Source of the DNA: an uncultured bacterium
GTDB taxonomy: Bacteria; Chloroflexota; Anaerolineae; JACIWP01
DNA: 19,228 nt
NCBI GenBank assembly: GCA_903872005.1
Contig: CAIQJD010000872.1
Span: forward strand, 1-19,228
Direction of reading: 5' to 3'
Shown: piece after piece, positions 1 to 7,200 of the stretch
Position numbering within the stretch: the stretch's first letter is position 1
Layout: each line of letters begins with the position of its first letter
The notes under the pieces: generated by a model
Told to the model about the DNA's origin: nothing
Seen by the model: the letters and a program-made list of their open reading frames with translations, nothing else
The model's database searches: none
Translations under genes and position numbers: made by a program

Positions 1-336
1 CAGAGCCAGAACGCCCAGCGCCAGCGCGCCGGCATTTAGCAGCGCCAGCGCCAGGGTCAAGCGCGCCATGCGAGCCTTCATGGCCCGGCCCAGGCGCGCC
101 TGGCCCAGACGTGGCGCAACGATATGCTGCTTGACCAACTTCATCCCGAGGAACAAGCATGCCCAGAAAGGCAGGAAGATCATGGAGCTCCAGAAATCTC
201 CCAGCCGATCGCTCAGCAGCGGCGCGATCGCGAACATCAGGACGACGCTCCCGATCAGGATGTCCCACAGCCCATCCAGGAACGGCGCCCCGAGAACCTT
301 GCGTTCTGCCTGTTTCACAGTGACCGTAGATGTCAT
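1..336 (-). CDS. Membrane protein of unknown function, N-terminal part (runs off window start)
   Basis: An open frame of 112 codons reads from an ATG at 336 down to base 1 without a stop, so the C-terminus lies outside the window. A strong Shine-Dalgarno (GGAGG, then TCGCG) precedes the ATG, and a near-consensus promoter lies about 70 bases further up. The protein has a short charged N-terminus, a hydrophobic segment at about residues 25-45 (DILIGSVVLMFAIAPLL), another at about 53-68 (SSMIFLPFWACLFLGM), a basic loop with several Arg/Lys (about 69-95), and a third Ala/Leu-rich segment at the window edge. It therefore looks like a small polytopic inner-membrane protein. I do not recognise the family. 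The operator-like inverted repeat over its promoter suggests repression by a dimeric regulator, possibly encoded next to it outside the window, but that is inference. Confidence 0.7.
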   Translation of the reverse strand, partial: MTSTVTVKQAERKVLGAPFLDGLWDILIGSVVLMFAIAPLLSDRLGDFWSSMIFLPFWACLFLGMKLVKQHIVAPRLGQARLGRAMKARMARLTLALALLNAGALALGVLAL

Positions 337-364
337 CGCGATTCCTCCTTCTTGCATTCCAGTC

Positions 365-412
365 GTACAATTCTCGTAGTACTTTGTTTTTCAAAGTTCT
401 CTGAAATTGTAC
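365..412. repeat. Imperfect inverted repeat overlapping the -10 box (candidate operator)
   Basis: The arms 365-386 and 392-412 are inverted copies that share GTACAATT at the outside and CTTTG at the inside, around a five-base T run (A run on the transcribed strand). Differences are limited to a few central bases and one indel. The repeat covers the -10 hexamer and the transcript start, the usual place for a repressor operator. The arms could also fold in RNA, although only the part downstream of the start would be transcribed. Confidence 0.6.
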
Positions 413-434
413 TGCACTGCAAGGCAATTGTCAA
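406..434 (-). promoter_or_regulatory. Sigma70-type promoter for the leftward membrane protein gene
   Basis: On the minus strand TTGACA (434-429) and TACAAT (411-406) are separated by 17 bases. This is a perfect -35 box and a five-of-six -10 box. The expected transcript start is near 399, giving a leader of about 60 bases before the ATG at 336. Confidence 0.75.
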
Positions 435-548
435 TAGGTGGAACCTTAAAATTCGCACATCTGGCCGGCGTCCACTTGCCAATCCGGCCGCCCTGTGGCA
501 AACTGCCGGCCGGCCCAACTGCACCCGTCACCGCATGGAGACCCGGAC

Positions 549-1250
549 GTGACGATCGAGCTATCCTACACCATCCGCGAAAGTCCACGCGCCCGCCAGG
601 TCAGCCTGCGTTACTCCCCGACCGACGGCCTCACCGTCATCATCCCGCGCGGCTTCGACCGCCGGCGCATCCCCGCCATCGTCCAGAGCAAACAAGCCTG
701 GCTCGACCGCGCCCGCCGGCATTTCGCCGACCGCCCCGCCCCGGCCCCCCTCCCCGAACAAATCGTCCTGCCGGCCGTCGGCGAACCCTGGCGCATCGTC
801 TACCGCCCCACGCCGGCCGCGCGCCCCGCCCTGCGCGAAGCCCCCGACAACACCCTCACCCTCTGCGGCCCCGTCGCCGACATGCCGGCCTGCAAGCTCG
901 CCCTCCATCGCTGGCTGGCCCGCCTCGCCGGCGAACACTTCACCCCCTGGCTCAACCGCCTGGCCGAAGGGCGCGGCTTCCACTACAGCCGGCTCACCAT
1001 CCGCTTCCAACGTACCCGCTGGGGCAGCGCCTCCGTGCGACGCTCCATCAACCTCAACCTCGCGCTCCTCTTCCTCTCGCCGGCCCTCGTCCGTTATGTC
1101 ATGCTGCACGAGTTATGTCACACCGTCGAGCTGAACCACTCGCCCCGCTTCTGGGCGCTCCTCGCCGGCCACTTCCCCGCCTACAAAGACGCCCGCCGCG
1201 AGCTGCGCGCCGCCTGGTCACACCTGCCGGCGTGGCTGACGCAACGCTGA
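549..1250 (+). CDS. YgjP/DUF45-family metallopeptidase-like protein (M48-like)
   Basis: A 233-residue protein with the YgjP/DUF45 (SprT-like zincin) signature: HELCH at residues 187-191 followed by H197 in an LNHSPRFW motif, giving a zinc-binding His-His-His set with a catalytic Glu188. The N-terminal half (residues 1-120) has the family's beta-rich region with the Arg-rich start (ESPRARQVSLRYSP). I chose the GTG at 549 because GGAG sits seven bases before it (538-541) and the family's conserved sequence begins there. An upstream in-frame GTG at 495 would add 18 residues that do not look like family sequence. E. coli YgjP has been linked to UTP pyrophosphatase activity, but the cellular role of this family is poorly fixed. 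The gene stands alone, converging on the FAD oxidoreductase gene. Confidence in the family is high, in the function low. Confidence 0.88.
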   Translation: MTIELSYTIRESPRARQVSLRYSPTDGLTVIIPRGFDRRRIPAIVQSKQAWLDRARRHFADRPAPAPLPEQIVLPAVGEPWRIVYRPTPAARPALREAPDNTLTLCGPVADMPACKLALHRWLARLAGEHFTPWLNRLAEGRGFHYSRLTIRFQRTRWGSASVRRSINLNLALLFLSPALVRYVMLHELCHTVELNHSPRFWALLAGHFPAYKDARRELRAAWSHLPAWLTQR

Positions 1251-1334
1251 AGCCATCCGCCCTCCGCGCCCTCGCGCGCCTCCGCGGTGACCCACCCACC
1301 TACCCTACCGCCCTACCGTACAAATCCCCCAAAA

Positions 1335-1362
1335 ACTTGACATTACTTGACATTTTTTGACC
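1335..1362. repeat. Tandem TTGAC boxes at 10-base spacing in a convergent intergenic gap
   Basis: The gap 1251-1363 between two converging genes holds no gene. It begins with a GC-rich stretch of CTCCGCG-like units (about 1260-1290). At 1335-1354 the decamer ACTTGACATT is repeated twice without gap, and a third box TTGACC follows, so TTGAC starts occur at 1337, 1347 and 1357. No clear stem plus T-run terminator is visible. Confidence 0.5.
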
Positions 1363-1363
1363 T

Positions 1364-3142
1364 TCACTCCCCATACGCCCGCATCTCGAACACCCGCGCC
1401 TCCGCCGCGCCATTCGTCCCCTCCACCACCAGCCGCAGCGCCTCCGCCAGCGTCCCATCCAACCCATGCACGCACAACCGCTGATAATTCCCCTGCCCCC
1501 GGCCAACCTCCCGCCACTCATCCCCAACCCGCGCCAGCAACCGATAATCCCGGACCGTCTCCGGCTGCGCCCCCCGCACCATCAACGGATACAACTGCGG
1601 ATAGTACGTGATCGCCAGAATCCGGCTCAGCGCCGTATCGAACGTCAATCGGACCTCCCGCAGCCGCGCCGGCCGCTCGAACCGCAGCTCCACCCACTGC
1701 GGCAGCGCCTCTCCCGGCGCCGACATCCACATATTCGTCCCCTCCTCTGTCGTCCGCGTCACCCCGTTGACCACATTCCCCGCCGCGCACCCCGCCGCCT
1801 CGCTCGACGCGACGGCCGTCGCTCCCAGCGCCAGATCGGCCGGATCGCGATTCGGCAAACCCAACAAAAAGCAATCATCCTTCAAGAGCTGCTGCTGCAA
1901 GCCGGCCACCTCTCCCCTGGACAACTGCCCCGGCATCTTCCCCAGCCGCCGGCACAGCGCCGCCGCCGTCCCGGCCGCCTGCCCCATCACCGCGCACGTC
2001 GCCATCACCCGCAACGATGCGAACGCCAGATGCGACGCGCTGATATTGCGCCCGGCCATGAACAGATTATCCACATTGCGCGAATAGAGCGCCCGCAGCG
2101 GGATACTGTACATCGCCGACAGCATCGGCTGATGGCATGGCTCGCCGGCGTCGTAGATGCCGGCCGGCGGATGCGTGTCAATCGGCCACCCGCCATACGC
2201 CACCCGATCTTCGAACAACACCGCATCTTCCAGATCGCTCTGCGTCAGGACGTGCGGCCCCAGGAAGCGCCGCGATTCCCGCTTCCCCGGCAGCATCCCG
2301 ATCCATTCCAACCCCCAATTCTCCGCCCCATGCTCCCCGCCATTCTTGATATGATCCCACACCCCCATCGCAATAGCGTACAGCTCATCACGGATCGCCT
2401 CGGCATCCTTGATCGTATCCAGCTCTCCGCCATACTCCATCCACCAGAACCCGTAAGAGAACGGCGTATGCTCGCGGAAAGCCAGGTCCGCCTCCGTGAA
2501 CCGGCGCGCGTACGCCGGCGCCTTGAAGGGCGTCGGCCGGCCATAGTCGCGCGCCTGGAACAAGACGCTGCTCCCCAGCACCCGGCGGTCGGCGGCCGCC
2601 GGCGCGCTTCGTTCGCCGTAGGTGGCCTGCGCCTCGCGCCCAACGACATAATCCGCCCCGGCTTCCGCCCCCAGCCGGCCGTCCCCCGTGCAATCCAGAT
2701 ACAGCCCGGCCTCAATCTCGAACCGCTCCTCGGTCGAAGGCCGGCCGGCGTGCGCCAGGGCAATCCGCCGCGACCCGGCCATCTCCACGCCATCCACGCT
2801 CGTGTTCAGCAGCAACGTCAGGCGCGGCTCTCTGCGTACCCATTCCCACAGCAGCAGATCCCACAATTGCGCGCCATGCTGCGGGTTCCGCACCGCGTCT
2901 TCCAGCCGCATCTGTTCCAGGATGCCGGTCTCGCGGGCATTGGCGCGCCGGCCGCTGAATGCCGCCCCACCAATCGTCATCCGCACCTCGCTGGACGCAT
3001 TGCCGCCCAACACCGGCCGATCCTGGATCAACACCGTCTGCGCCCCGCCGCGCGCCGCCGCGATGGCCGCGCACACGCCGGCCATCCCCCCGCCGGCCAC
3101 CACCACATCCGCCTGCAAGCGTCGCGTCGTCTCGATAGCCAT
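1364..3142 (-). CDS. FAD-dependent oxidoreductase (FAD_oxidored family) with C-terminal discoidin-like domain
   Basis: A 592-residue protein. Residues 11-45 form a Rossmann FAD-binding start with GGGMAG at 17-22, followed by VLGGNASSEVRM, the signature of the FAD_oxidored family (PF12831), whose members act on sugars, polysaccharide products and other secondary substrates. The flavin domain continues to about residue 430 and includes the second dinucleotide-contact region NLFMAGRNISASH and an MGQAAGTAAAL helix near its end. From about residue 440 a separate beta-rich domain follows (ATAVASSEAAG, then WVELRFERPARLREVRLTF) that resembles an F5/8 type C (discoidin/galactose-binding-like) module, suggesting a carbohydrate ligand. 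No signal peptide is evident, so a cytoplasmic location is likely. The ATG is preceded by GGGAGGGAGAAGG. It is divergent from the uxaE-like gene across a 298-base control region, which suggests a shared substrate. The precise substrate cannot be read from the sequence. Confidence 0.87.
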   Translation of the reverse strand: MAIETTRRLQADVVVAGGGMAGVCAAIAAARGGAQTVLIQDRPVLGGNASSEVRMTIGGAAFSGRRANARETGILEQMRLEDAVRNPQHGAQLWDLLLWEWVRREPRLTLLLNTSVDGVEMAGSRRIALAHAGRPSTEERFEIEAGLYLDCTGDGRLGAEAGADYVVGREAQATYGERSAPAAADRRVLGSSVLFQARDYGRPTPFKAPAYARRFTEADLAFREHTPFSYGFWWMEYGGELDTIKDAEAIRDELYAIAMGVWDHIKNGGEHGAENWGLEWIGMLPGKRESRRFLGPHVLTQSDLEDAVLFEDRVAYGGWPIDTHPPAGIYDAGEPCHQPMLSAMYSIPLRALYSRNVDNLFMAGRNISASHLAFASLRVMATCAVMGQAAGTAAALCRRLGKMPGQLSRGEVAGLQQQLLKDDCFLLGLPNRDPADLALGATAVASSEAAGCAAGNVVNGVTRTTEEGTNMWMSAPGEALPQWVELRFERPARLREVRLTFDTALSRILAITYYPQLYPLMVRGAQPETVRDYRLLARVGDEWREVGRGQGNYQRLCVHGLDGTLAEALRLVVEGTNGAAEARVFEMRAYGE

Positions 3143-3176
3143 CCTTCTCCCTCCCGCCGATGATCATCTCCCCCAC

Positions 3177-3204
3177 ATTATAGGCCGGCCGAATCTCCCG
3201 GCAA
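3177..3204 (-). promoter_or_regulatory. Promoter for the FAD oxidoreductase gene
   Basis: On the minus strand TTGCCG (3204-3199) and TATAAT (3182-3177) are separated by 16 bases. The -10 box is perfect. A start near 3170 would give a leader of roughly 28 bases that includes the GGGAGGG ribosome-binding site. Confidence 0.6.
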
Positions 3205-3248
3205 ACCGCTCGCCTCCGCAACTCTTCAGGATTGAGGATAGTTGTGGT

Positions 3249-3262
3249 ATGTTGCGCAACAT
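3249..3262. promoter_or_regulatory. Perfect 14-bp palindrome in a divergent promoter region (candidate operator)
   Basis: ATGTTGCGCAACAT is its own reverse complement. It lies about 45 bases above the leftward -35 box and about 73 bases above the rightward -35 box, in the 298-base gap between divergent genes. The rest of the gap (3143-3440) holds the two promoters and no gene. LacI/GntR-type regulators often use GC-centred palindromes of this size; the actual protein is unknown. Confidence 0.5.
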
Positions 3263-3334
3263 GAGGGTAGAGGAAGAAGTGGTCAAGCTACGCGCCGAAG
3301 TAGAGCCATTGCGCCGGGGTCAACAGAGAGGAGA

Positions 3335-3364
3335 TTGGACAAAAGACGGCGCGCAGCGTACAAT
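3335..3364 (+). promoter_or_regulatory. Promoter for the uxaE-like gene
   Basis: TTGGAC (3335-3340) and TACAAT (3359-3364) are 18 bases apart. Transcription would start near 3371, leaving about 70 bases of leader before the ATG at 3441, which has a GGAGGAG ribosome-binding site. Confidence 0.6.
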
Positions 3365-3440
3365 ACGCGTGTCCTGATCATGCTGCGTCCTCACATCAAG
3401 CTTTTCCGCGGCCCCGCGCTCGAACTCGGAGGAGACACAG

Positions 3441-5174
3441 ATGCGATTGGGGAAGATCGAACTAGATCCGGCGCACAACCCGGCCATCCTGGATACTGCC
3501 ACCTGGGACGCCGCCGGCGCGTGGCGCCTCGTCGCCTCGGCGGACCCTTCTTACTGGCCCACCGTGGCAGAGGCCGGCCTCGCCGGTCGGCCTCTCCCTG
3601 CATGGCCCCAGGGGCAGCCGCACGCCGGCAGCTTCGCCCCCTGGCGCGGCGGGTTCTTCTTCCTTGCCACTTTGTCCGATGGACAGCAAGTCTTCCTGGA
3701 AATGAACGCCGGCTCGCCAGAGACGCCCCTGGGCGCGCCGGTAGCCGCGCTCCAAATCTCCCCCGATTGGCAGCTTCGTATGGTTACGACGCAGGCTGAG
3801 AATCTCGATCGCTACTGTCAACTCCTACGCCCCGACAAGGGGCCGCGCGCCCTCGGAGCTGTCCCGCGCCTGGGCTGCGGCTGCCGCATGACCACTGCCC
3901 TCTGGCCGGCCCTGTACGCGACCATGGACGCCCTGGGCTTCGCCGCCAACAGCATCCAGAATTCCGTGCGCGAGTTGAACCTCCTGGACAATGTCTTGCA
4001 GGCGCGCCCTTCCGAAGCCATTTACTATCCTGGCTTCGGGAATGTGGCATCCGGCCACACGGGCAGCACCTTCGAGGGACTCTGGACCTACGGCGTGCTG
4101 GAAGCTCTGAAGAGTGACGCCCGACCGCGCTATGGCGCCGACGCCGATCACCTGAAGATTCGCCGCGGTCCCGATGGCCTCACATCAGCCATCGCGGTCA
4201 TGTCGGCTGCGCCCTTCTATACCTTCTACACAATAGATGTGTCAGAAGCTCTCGATTATCGGGCGCTGACGGCGTCGCCGGCTGCCGCCGCTGATCTGCT
4301 GGCCCGCCATATCCCGTCGGCCGGCCCGCGCCGCGCCGTGCTGGCCTATCACCTGCACCGCCGGCGCATCGCCGGCCGCGCCTACGCGCTCAACGCCGAT
4401 GAAGCGGCCCGCCTGATAGGCAAGTACTGGGACGCGCTCCACGCTATGGACGACCTCAGCGCCTACTTGACGCGCCAGAAGGCCGGCCGCCCCTACGACC
4501 TCGAATTCGCCATTGACGAGCGCCCGCCCGACATCGGCCCCTACGAGTCCATCACGACCGAAGATGAATTGACCTTCGTCGCCCTAGAAATCGCGCGCCG
4601 GCGCCTCCCGGTAACCCATATCGCGCCCAATCTCGGCGTCGAGAAGGGTGTGGACTATCGCGCCCCCGGCGGGCTGCCGGGCCTGGAAAAGCGGCTACGC
4701 TTCCTGCATCAAACCGTCAACGAGTTCGGCATGCTCCTCGACATCCATTCCGGCGATGACCTCAGCGCGGCCACGCGCCAGGTGATCGGCCGAGCCACTG
4801 CCGGCCGTCACCATTTCAAGATCTCGCCCACCCCGCAATTGCTGTTCGCAGAGACCGTTCACGACCTGCTGCCGGATGTCTTTGGCGACTGGTACGCCGC
4901 TGCGCTGGCCTACGCTACAGCCGAAGCGGAGGCAGGCTCCCAGTTCGCCGCCCAATGCGTGCAGGCGCGCGATCTCAATGCGCCAGACGTGGAGGACAGT
5001 ATCTTCCACAACTTCGGCTTCGACTACGTGGGCAAGCGCGGCCCGGCCGGCAACTATCTGCACCGAGAACTGCTCTACAGCCTGCCGGCGTCCTTCTATG
5101 CCGAGTACCGGCAGCGCCTGATCGCCTATTTCAGCGAGGTAGCGCGCGACCTGTTCGCGCCCGGCTGGGCATGA
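3441..5174 (+). CDS. uxaE: UxaE-family protein (tagaturonate/fructuronate epimerase-like)
   Basis: A 577-residue protein that matches the tagaturonate epimerase family (UxaE, known from Thermotoga), which interconverts D-tagaturonate and D-fructuronate in galacturonate breakdown. Recognisable family blocks are YGADADH at residues 231-237, the DLEFAIDERP block at about 352-361, the GVEKGVDYR block at about 397-405 and IHSGDD at 435-440; the acidic and His residues are candidates for metal and substrate binding. The region at about 145-180 (RLGCGCRMTTALWP, then NSIQNSVREL) fits the barrel core. The protein is longer than the roughly 480-500 residues usual for the family, with about 100 extra N-terminal residues (GAWRLVASADPSYWP onward). 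It starts at an ATG with GGAGGAG eight bases before it. It is the first gene right of a divergent promoter, with a sugar-type oxidoreductase on the other side. Family membership is fairly sure; the true substrate may differ. Confidence 0.72.
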   Translation: MRLGKIELDPAHNPAILDTATWDAAGAWRLVASADPSYWPTVAEAGLAGRPLPAWPQGQPHAGSFAPWRGGFFFLATLSDGQQVFLEMNAGSPETPLGAPVAALQISPDWQLRMVTTQAENLDRYCQLLRPDKGPRALGAVPRLGCGCRMTTALWPALYATMDALGFAANSIQNSVRELNLLDNVLQARPSEAIYYPGFGNVASGHTGSTFEGLWTYGVLEALKSDARPRYGADADHLKIRRGPDGLTSAIAVMSAAPFYTFYTIDVSEALDYRALTASPAAAADLLARHIPSAGPRRAVLAYHLHRRRIAGRAYALNADEAARLIGKYWDALHAMDDLSAYLTRQKAGRPYDLEFAIDERPPDIGPYESITTEDELTFVALEIARRRLPVTHIAPNLGVEKGVDYRAPGGLPGLEKRLRFLHQTVNEFGMLLDIHSGDDLSAATRQVIGRATAGRHHFKISPTPQLLFAETVHDLLPDVFGDWYAAALAYATAEAEAGSQFAAQCVQARDLNAPDVEDSIFHNFGFDYVGKRGPAGNYLHRELLYSLPASFYAEYRQRLIAYFSEVARDLFAPGWA

Positions 5175-5209
5175 ACGCGACGCCCTGCCGGTCCTGTGCG
5201 CGCATGAAC

Positions 5210-5238
5210 TTGTCCGATTCGCCAGCCGGGCGTATACT
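5210..5238 (+). promoter_or_regulatory. Promoter for the amidohydrolase gene
   Basis: TTGTCC (5210-5215) and TATACT (5233-5238) are separated by 17 bases in the 110-base gap after the uxaE-like gene. The start would lie near 5245, about 40 bases before the ATG. Confidence 0.6.
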
Positions 5239-5284
5239 GCCGGCAGCCTTGTCCTGAATACGGCAGGTCTAGCGAGGTTACAAC

Positions 5285-6523
5285 ATGCAAAATTATGATC
5301 TACTCCTGAAAGGCGGGCGTGTCCTCGATCCAGGTCAGGACCTGGACGGCCCAGCGGATGTGGCTATCAAAGCCGGCCGTCTTGCGGCAGTGCGTCCCCT
5401 GATATCGGCCGCAGAGGCGACACAGGTCATTGACGTAGCTGGAAGATTGGTCACACCCGGCCTGATTGACATGCACGTCCACGTCTACCCCGGCGTTGCT
5501 TCCGAACTCTCCCTCGACGCCGACGAGTATTGTCTGCCCAATGGCGTGACCACCGTCACCGATGCCGGCAGCGCCGGCGCCTACACCATTGGCGGCTTGC
5601 GCCGCTACGTCATCGAGCGCTCGAAGACGCGTATCCTCGCCTGGCTGCACATCGCATCCATCGGCATGATCTCCAACGGCCTGAGCCTCCCTGAATTGGG
5701 CTGGCTCCCCCTGGCCAATGTAGATCGCTGCGTCAAGGCCGCCGAAGAGAACCGCGATATCCTGGTCGGCATCAAGGTGCGCCTCAGCCGCTTCGTGGTG
5801 CGCGACGTGGGCATCAAACCCTTCTATCTGGCGCTGGAAGCCGCCGAGCGGGCCGGCATGCCTCTCATGGTGCACGTCGGCGACACGCCGGCCCCCCTCA
5901 CCGAAATCCTCGATCACATGCGCCCTGGCGACGTCCTCACCCACACCTACCAGGCCGTCGGCGGCCACGAGATTCTGGATGGCGGCAAGAGCTTCCGCTA
6001 TCTGCCGGCGCTGGTCAAGGGCGCCAGCACCACCCTGCTGGACGCCGCCGGCAACGTCATCCCGGCCGCCTGGGCCGCGCGCCAGCGCGGCGTCCTGATG
6101 GATGTCGGGCACGGCTCCAACAGCTTCTCCTTCGATGTCTTCCGGCCGGCCTTCGCCCAGGGCTTCCCGCCCGACACCATTGGCAGCGACTTACACCAGA
6201 TGAGCGTCAATGGGCCGGTCTTCAGCCTCCTCTCAGTCATGTCGCGCCTCCTGTGCATGGGCATGTCGCTGCGCGACGTCATCGCCGCGACCACCCAGCG
6301 GCCGGCCAAATACCTCGGACTTGCCGGCGAAATCGGGACGCTGCGCCCAGGCGCGTGCGCCGACGTCGCCGTACTCGATTTGCGCCACGGCGACTACGAA
6401 TATCGAGACGGCTCTGCCAACGTGCTGCGCGGCGCGTGGCAGCTCTTCCCGCATCTGACGGTGCGCGCCGGCGAAGTGATCGCGCCGCCCACGCGACCGG
6501 CTCCGGCCGCTGCGCCGGCCTGA
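5285..6523 (+). CDS. Amidohydrolase/deacetylase-family metallohydrolase
   Basis: A 412-residue metal-dependent amidohydrolase of the dihydroorotase-like deacetylase group (COG3964 type). The full binuclear metal site can be traced: H64-V-H66 in DMHVHVY, a probable carboxylated lysine K164 in VGIKVRLS, H197 in MVHVGD, H220 in LTHTYQ and D302 in GSDLHQ. N-terminal (residues 5-60) and C-terminal (about 345-400, LGLAGEIGTLRPGACADVAV) strands form the small composite beta domain seen in the superfamily. Characterised relatives of this group (Atu3266, Oant2987) hydrolyse acetyl esters such as acetyl-(R)-mandelate rather than cyclic amides, so annotation as a dihydroorotase would be unsafe. It has its own promoter and a modest AGGT ribosome site. 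The Pro/Ala-rich tail after residue 398 is probably disordered. Substrate unknown. Confidence 0.87.
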   Translation: MQNYDLLLKGGRVLDPGQDLDGPADVAIKAGRLAAVRPLISAAEATQVIDVAGRLVTPGLIDMHVHVYPGVASELSLDADEYCLPNGVTTVTDAGSAGAYTIGGLRRYVIERSKTRILAWLHIASIGMISNGLSLPELGWLPLANVDRCVKAAEENRDILVGIKVRLSRFVVRDVGIKPFYLALEAAERAGMPLMVHVGDTPAPLTEILDHMRPGDVLTHTYQAVGGHEILDGGKSFRYLPALVKGASTTLLDAAGNVIPAAWAARQRGVLMDVGHGSNSFSFDVFRPAFAQGFPPDTIGSDLHQMSVNGPVFSLLSVMSRLLCMGMSLRDVIAATTQRPAKYLGLAGEIGTLRPGACADVAVLDLRHGDYEYRDGSANVLRGAWQLFPHLTVRAGEVIAPPTRPAPAAAPA

Positions 6524-6568
6524 TCATCGCGTCGCCCATACGCTATCCTGCCGGCATTGCCACAATTG

Positions 6569-6597
6569 TTGACAGGAACTCTTGCCGCAAGTATAAT
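6569..6597 (+). promoter_or_regulatory. Near-perfect sigma70 promoter of the transhydrogenase operon
   Basis: TTGACA (6569-6574) and TATAAT (6592-6597) are separated by 17 bases: both hexamers match consensus exactly. The last 11 bases of the spacer (6581-6591, CTTGCCGCAAG) form a dyad with 5-base arms around one central base, which could be a regulator site against the -10 box. The predicted start is near 6604. Confidence 0.82.
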
Positions 6598-6621
6598 CAG
6601 TGGGACACGGCTCCACGAATG

Positions 6622-6644
6622 ACGCCTGCCCACGCGGGCGTTTT
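6622..6644 (+). terminator. Terminator-like hairpin in the operon leader (candidate attenuator)
   Basis: Bases 6622-6641 (ACGCCTGCCCACGCGGGCGT) fold into an eight-pair stem, one pair being a T-G wobble, with a four-base loop. The sequence continues as TTTTC at 6641-6645. The hairpin lies downstream of the predicted transcript start and 62 bases before the first start codon, so it could reduce read-through into the operon. Confidence 0.5.
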
Positions 6645-6705
6645 CTATTCTCTGAAGCCATTGATAGTCGCCAATCGTTTCTGAACAAGGAGGAGATCAG
6701 ATCCG

Positions 6706-7200
6706 ATGCCCCCAGCCGCAATACCACCAGTAGACCTCTCCATTGTGGATGAGGTTGTCGCACAGCATGGCCCGCAAGCCGACCGCGTCATTCCGGTGCT
6801 GCAGGACTTGCAGGCGCGTTACGGCTATTTGCCCATCTCGGCGCTCAACTACCTGGCGTCGAAGACCGACGCCACGCCGGCGCAAATTTACGGCGTGGTC
6901 ACGTTCTATGCCCAGTTCCGCCTGAAGCCCGTTGGCAAGCACATCGTCCGCGTGTGCCACGGTACCGCTTGCCACGTGCAAGGCGCCGAACATATCACCC
7001 AGGCCGTCTCCGACACGCTGCACGTCGCCGAAGGCGAAACCACAGCGGATGGCCTCTACACCCTGGAATCCGTGGCTTGCCTGGGTTGTTGCAGCCTCTC
7101 TCCCGTGATGATGATTGATGAGACGGTCTACGGCCGGCTCAGCCGCTCCGAAGTCCAGAAGATCTTCAAACAACGGGCCAAGCAGGAGGCGCAAGCATGA
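6706..7200 (+). CDS. nuoE: NuoE/HydC-like thioredoxin-fold [2Fe-2S] subunit of an electron-bifurcating complex
   Basis: A 164-residue protein with the full NuoE/HydC/HndA architecture: a helical N-terminal half (residues 10-70, QDLQARYGYLP and IYGVVTFYAQF are typical) and a thioredoxin-like ferredoxin domain with cysteines C84, C89, C125 and C129 (CHGTAC and CLGCC), the ligands of one [2Fe-2S] cluster. An extra cysteine, C128, lies inside the second pair. AAGGAGGAG precedes the ATG by about ten bases. Its stop overlaps the next start (ATGA, four bases), so the two subunits are translationally coupled. No other complex I genes are present. NuoE-like subunits are shared by complex I, [FeFe] and [NiFe] hydrogenases, formate dehydrogenases and Stn-type transhydrogenases; the third gene of this operon points to the last. 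The symbol names the family and does not imply complex I. Confidence 0.9.
   Translation: MPPAAIPPVDLSIVDEVVAQHGPQADRVIPVLQDLQARYGYLPISALNYLASKTDATPAQIYGVVTFYAQFRLKPVGKHIVRVCHGTACHVQGAEHITQAVSDTLHVAEGETTADGLYTLESVACLGCCSLSPVMMIDETVYGRLSRSEVQKIFKQRAKQEAQA

Noticed and set aside
1466..3163. Long plus-strand open frame of 565 codons
   Set aside because: It is antisense to the FAD oxidoreductase, whose Rossmann motif, promoter and ribosome site are clear; the shadow is Arg/Pro/His-rich without motifs.
5300..6112. Minus-strand open frame inside the amidohydrolase gene
   Set aside because: Antisense shadow; the plus frame has the complete metal-ligand set.
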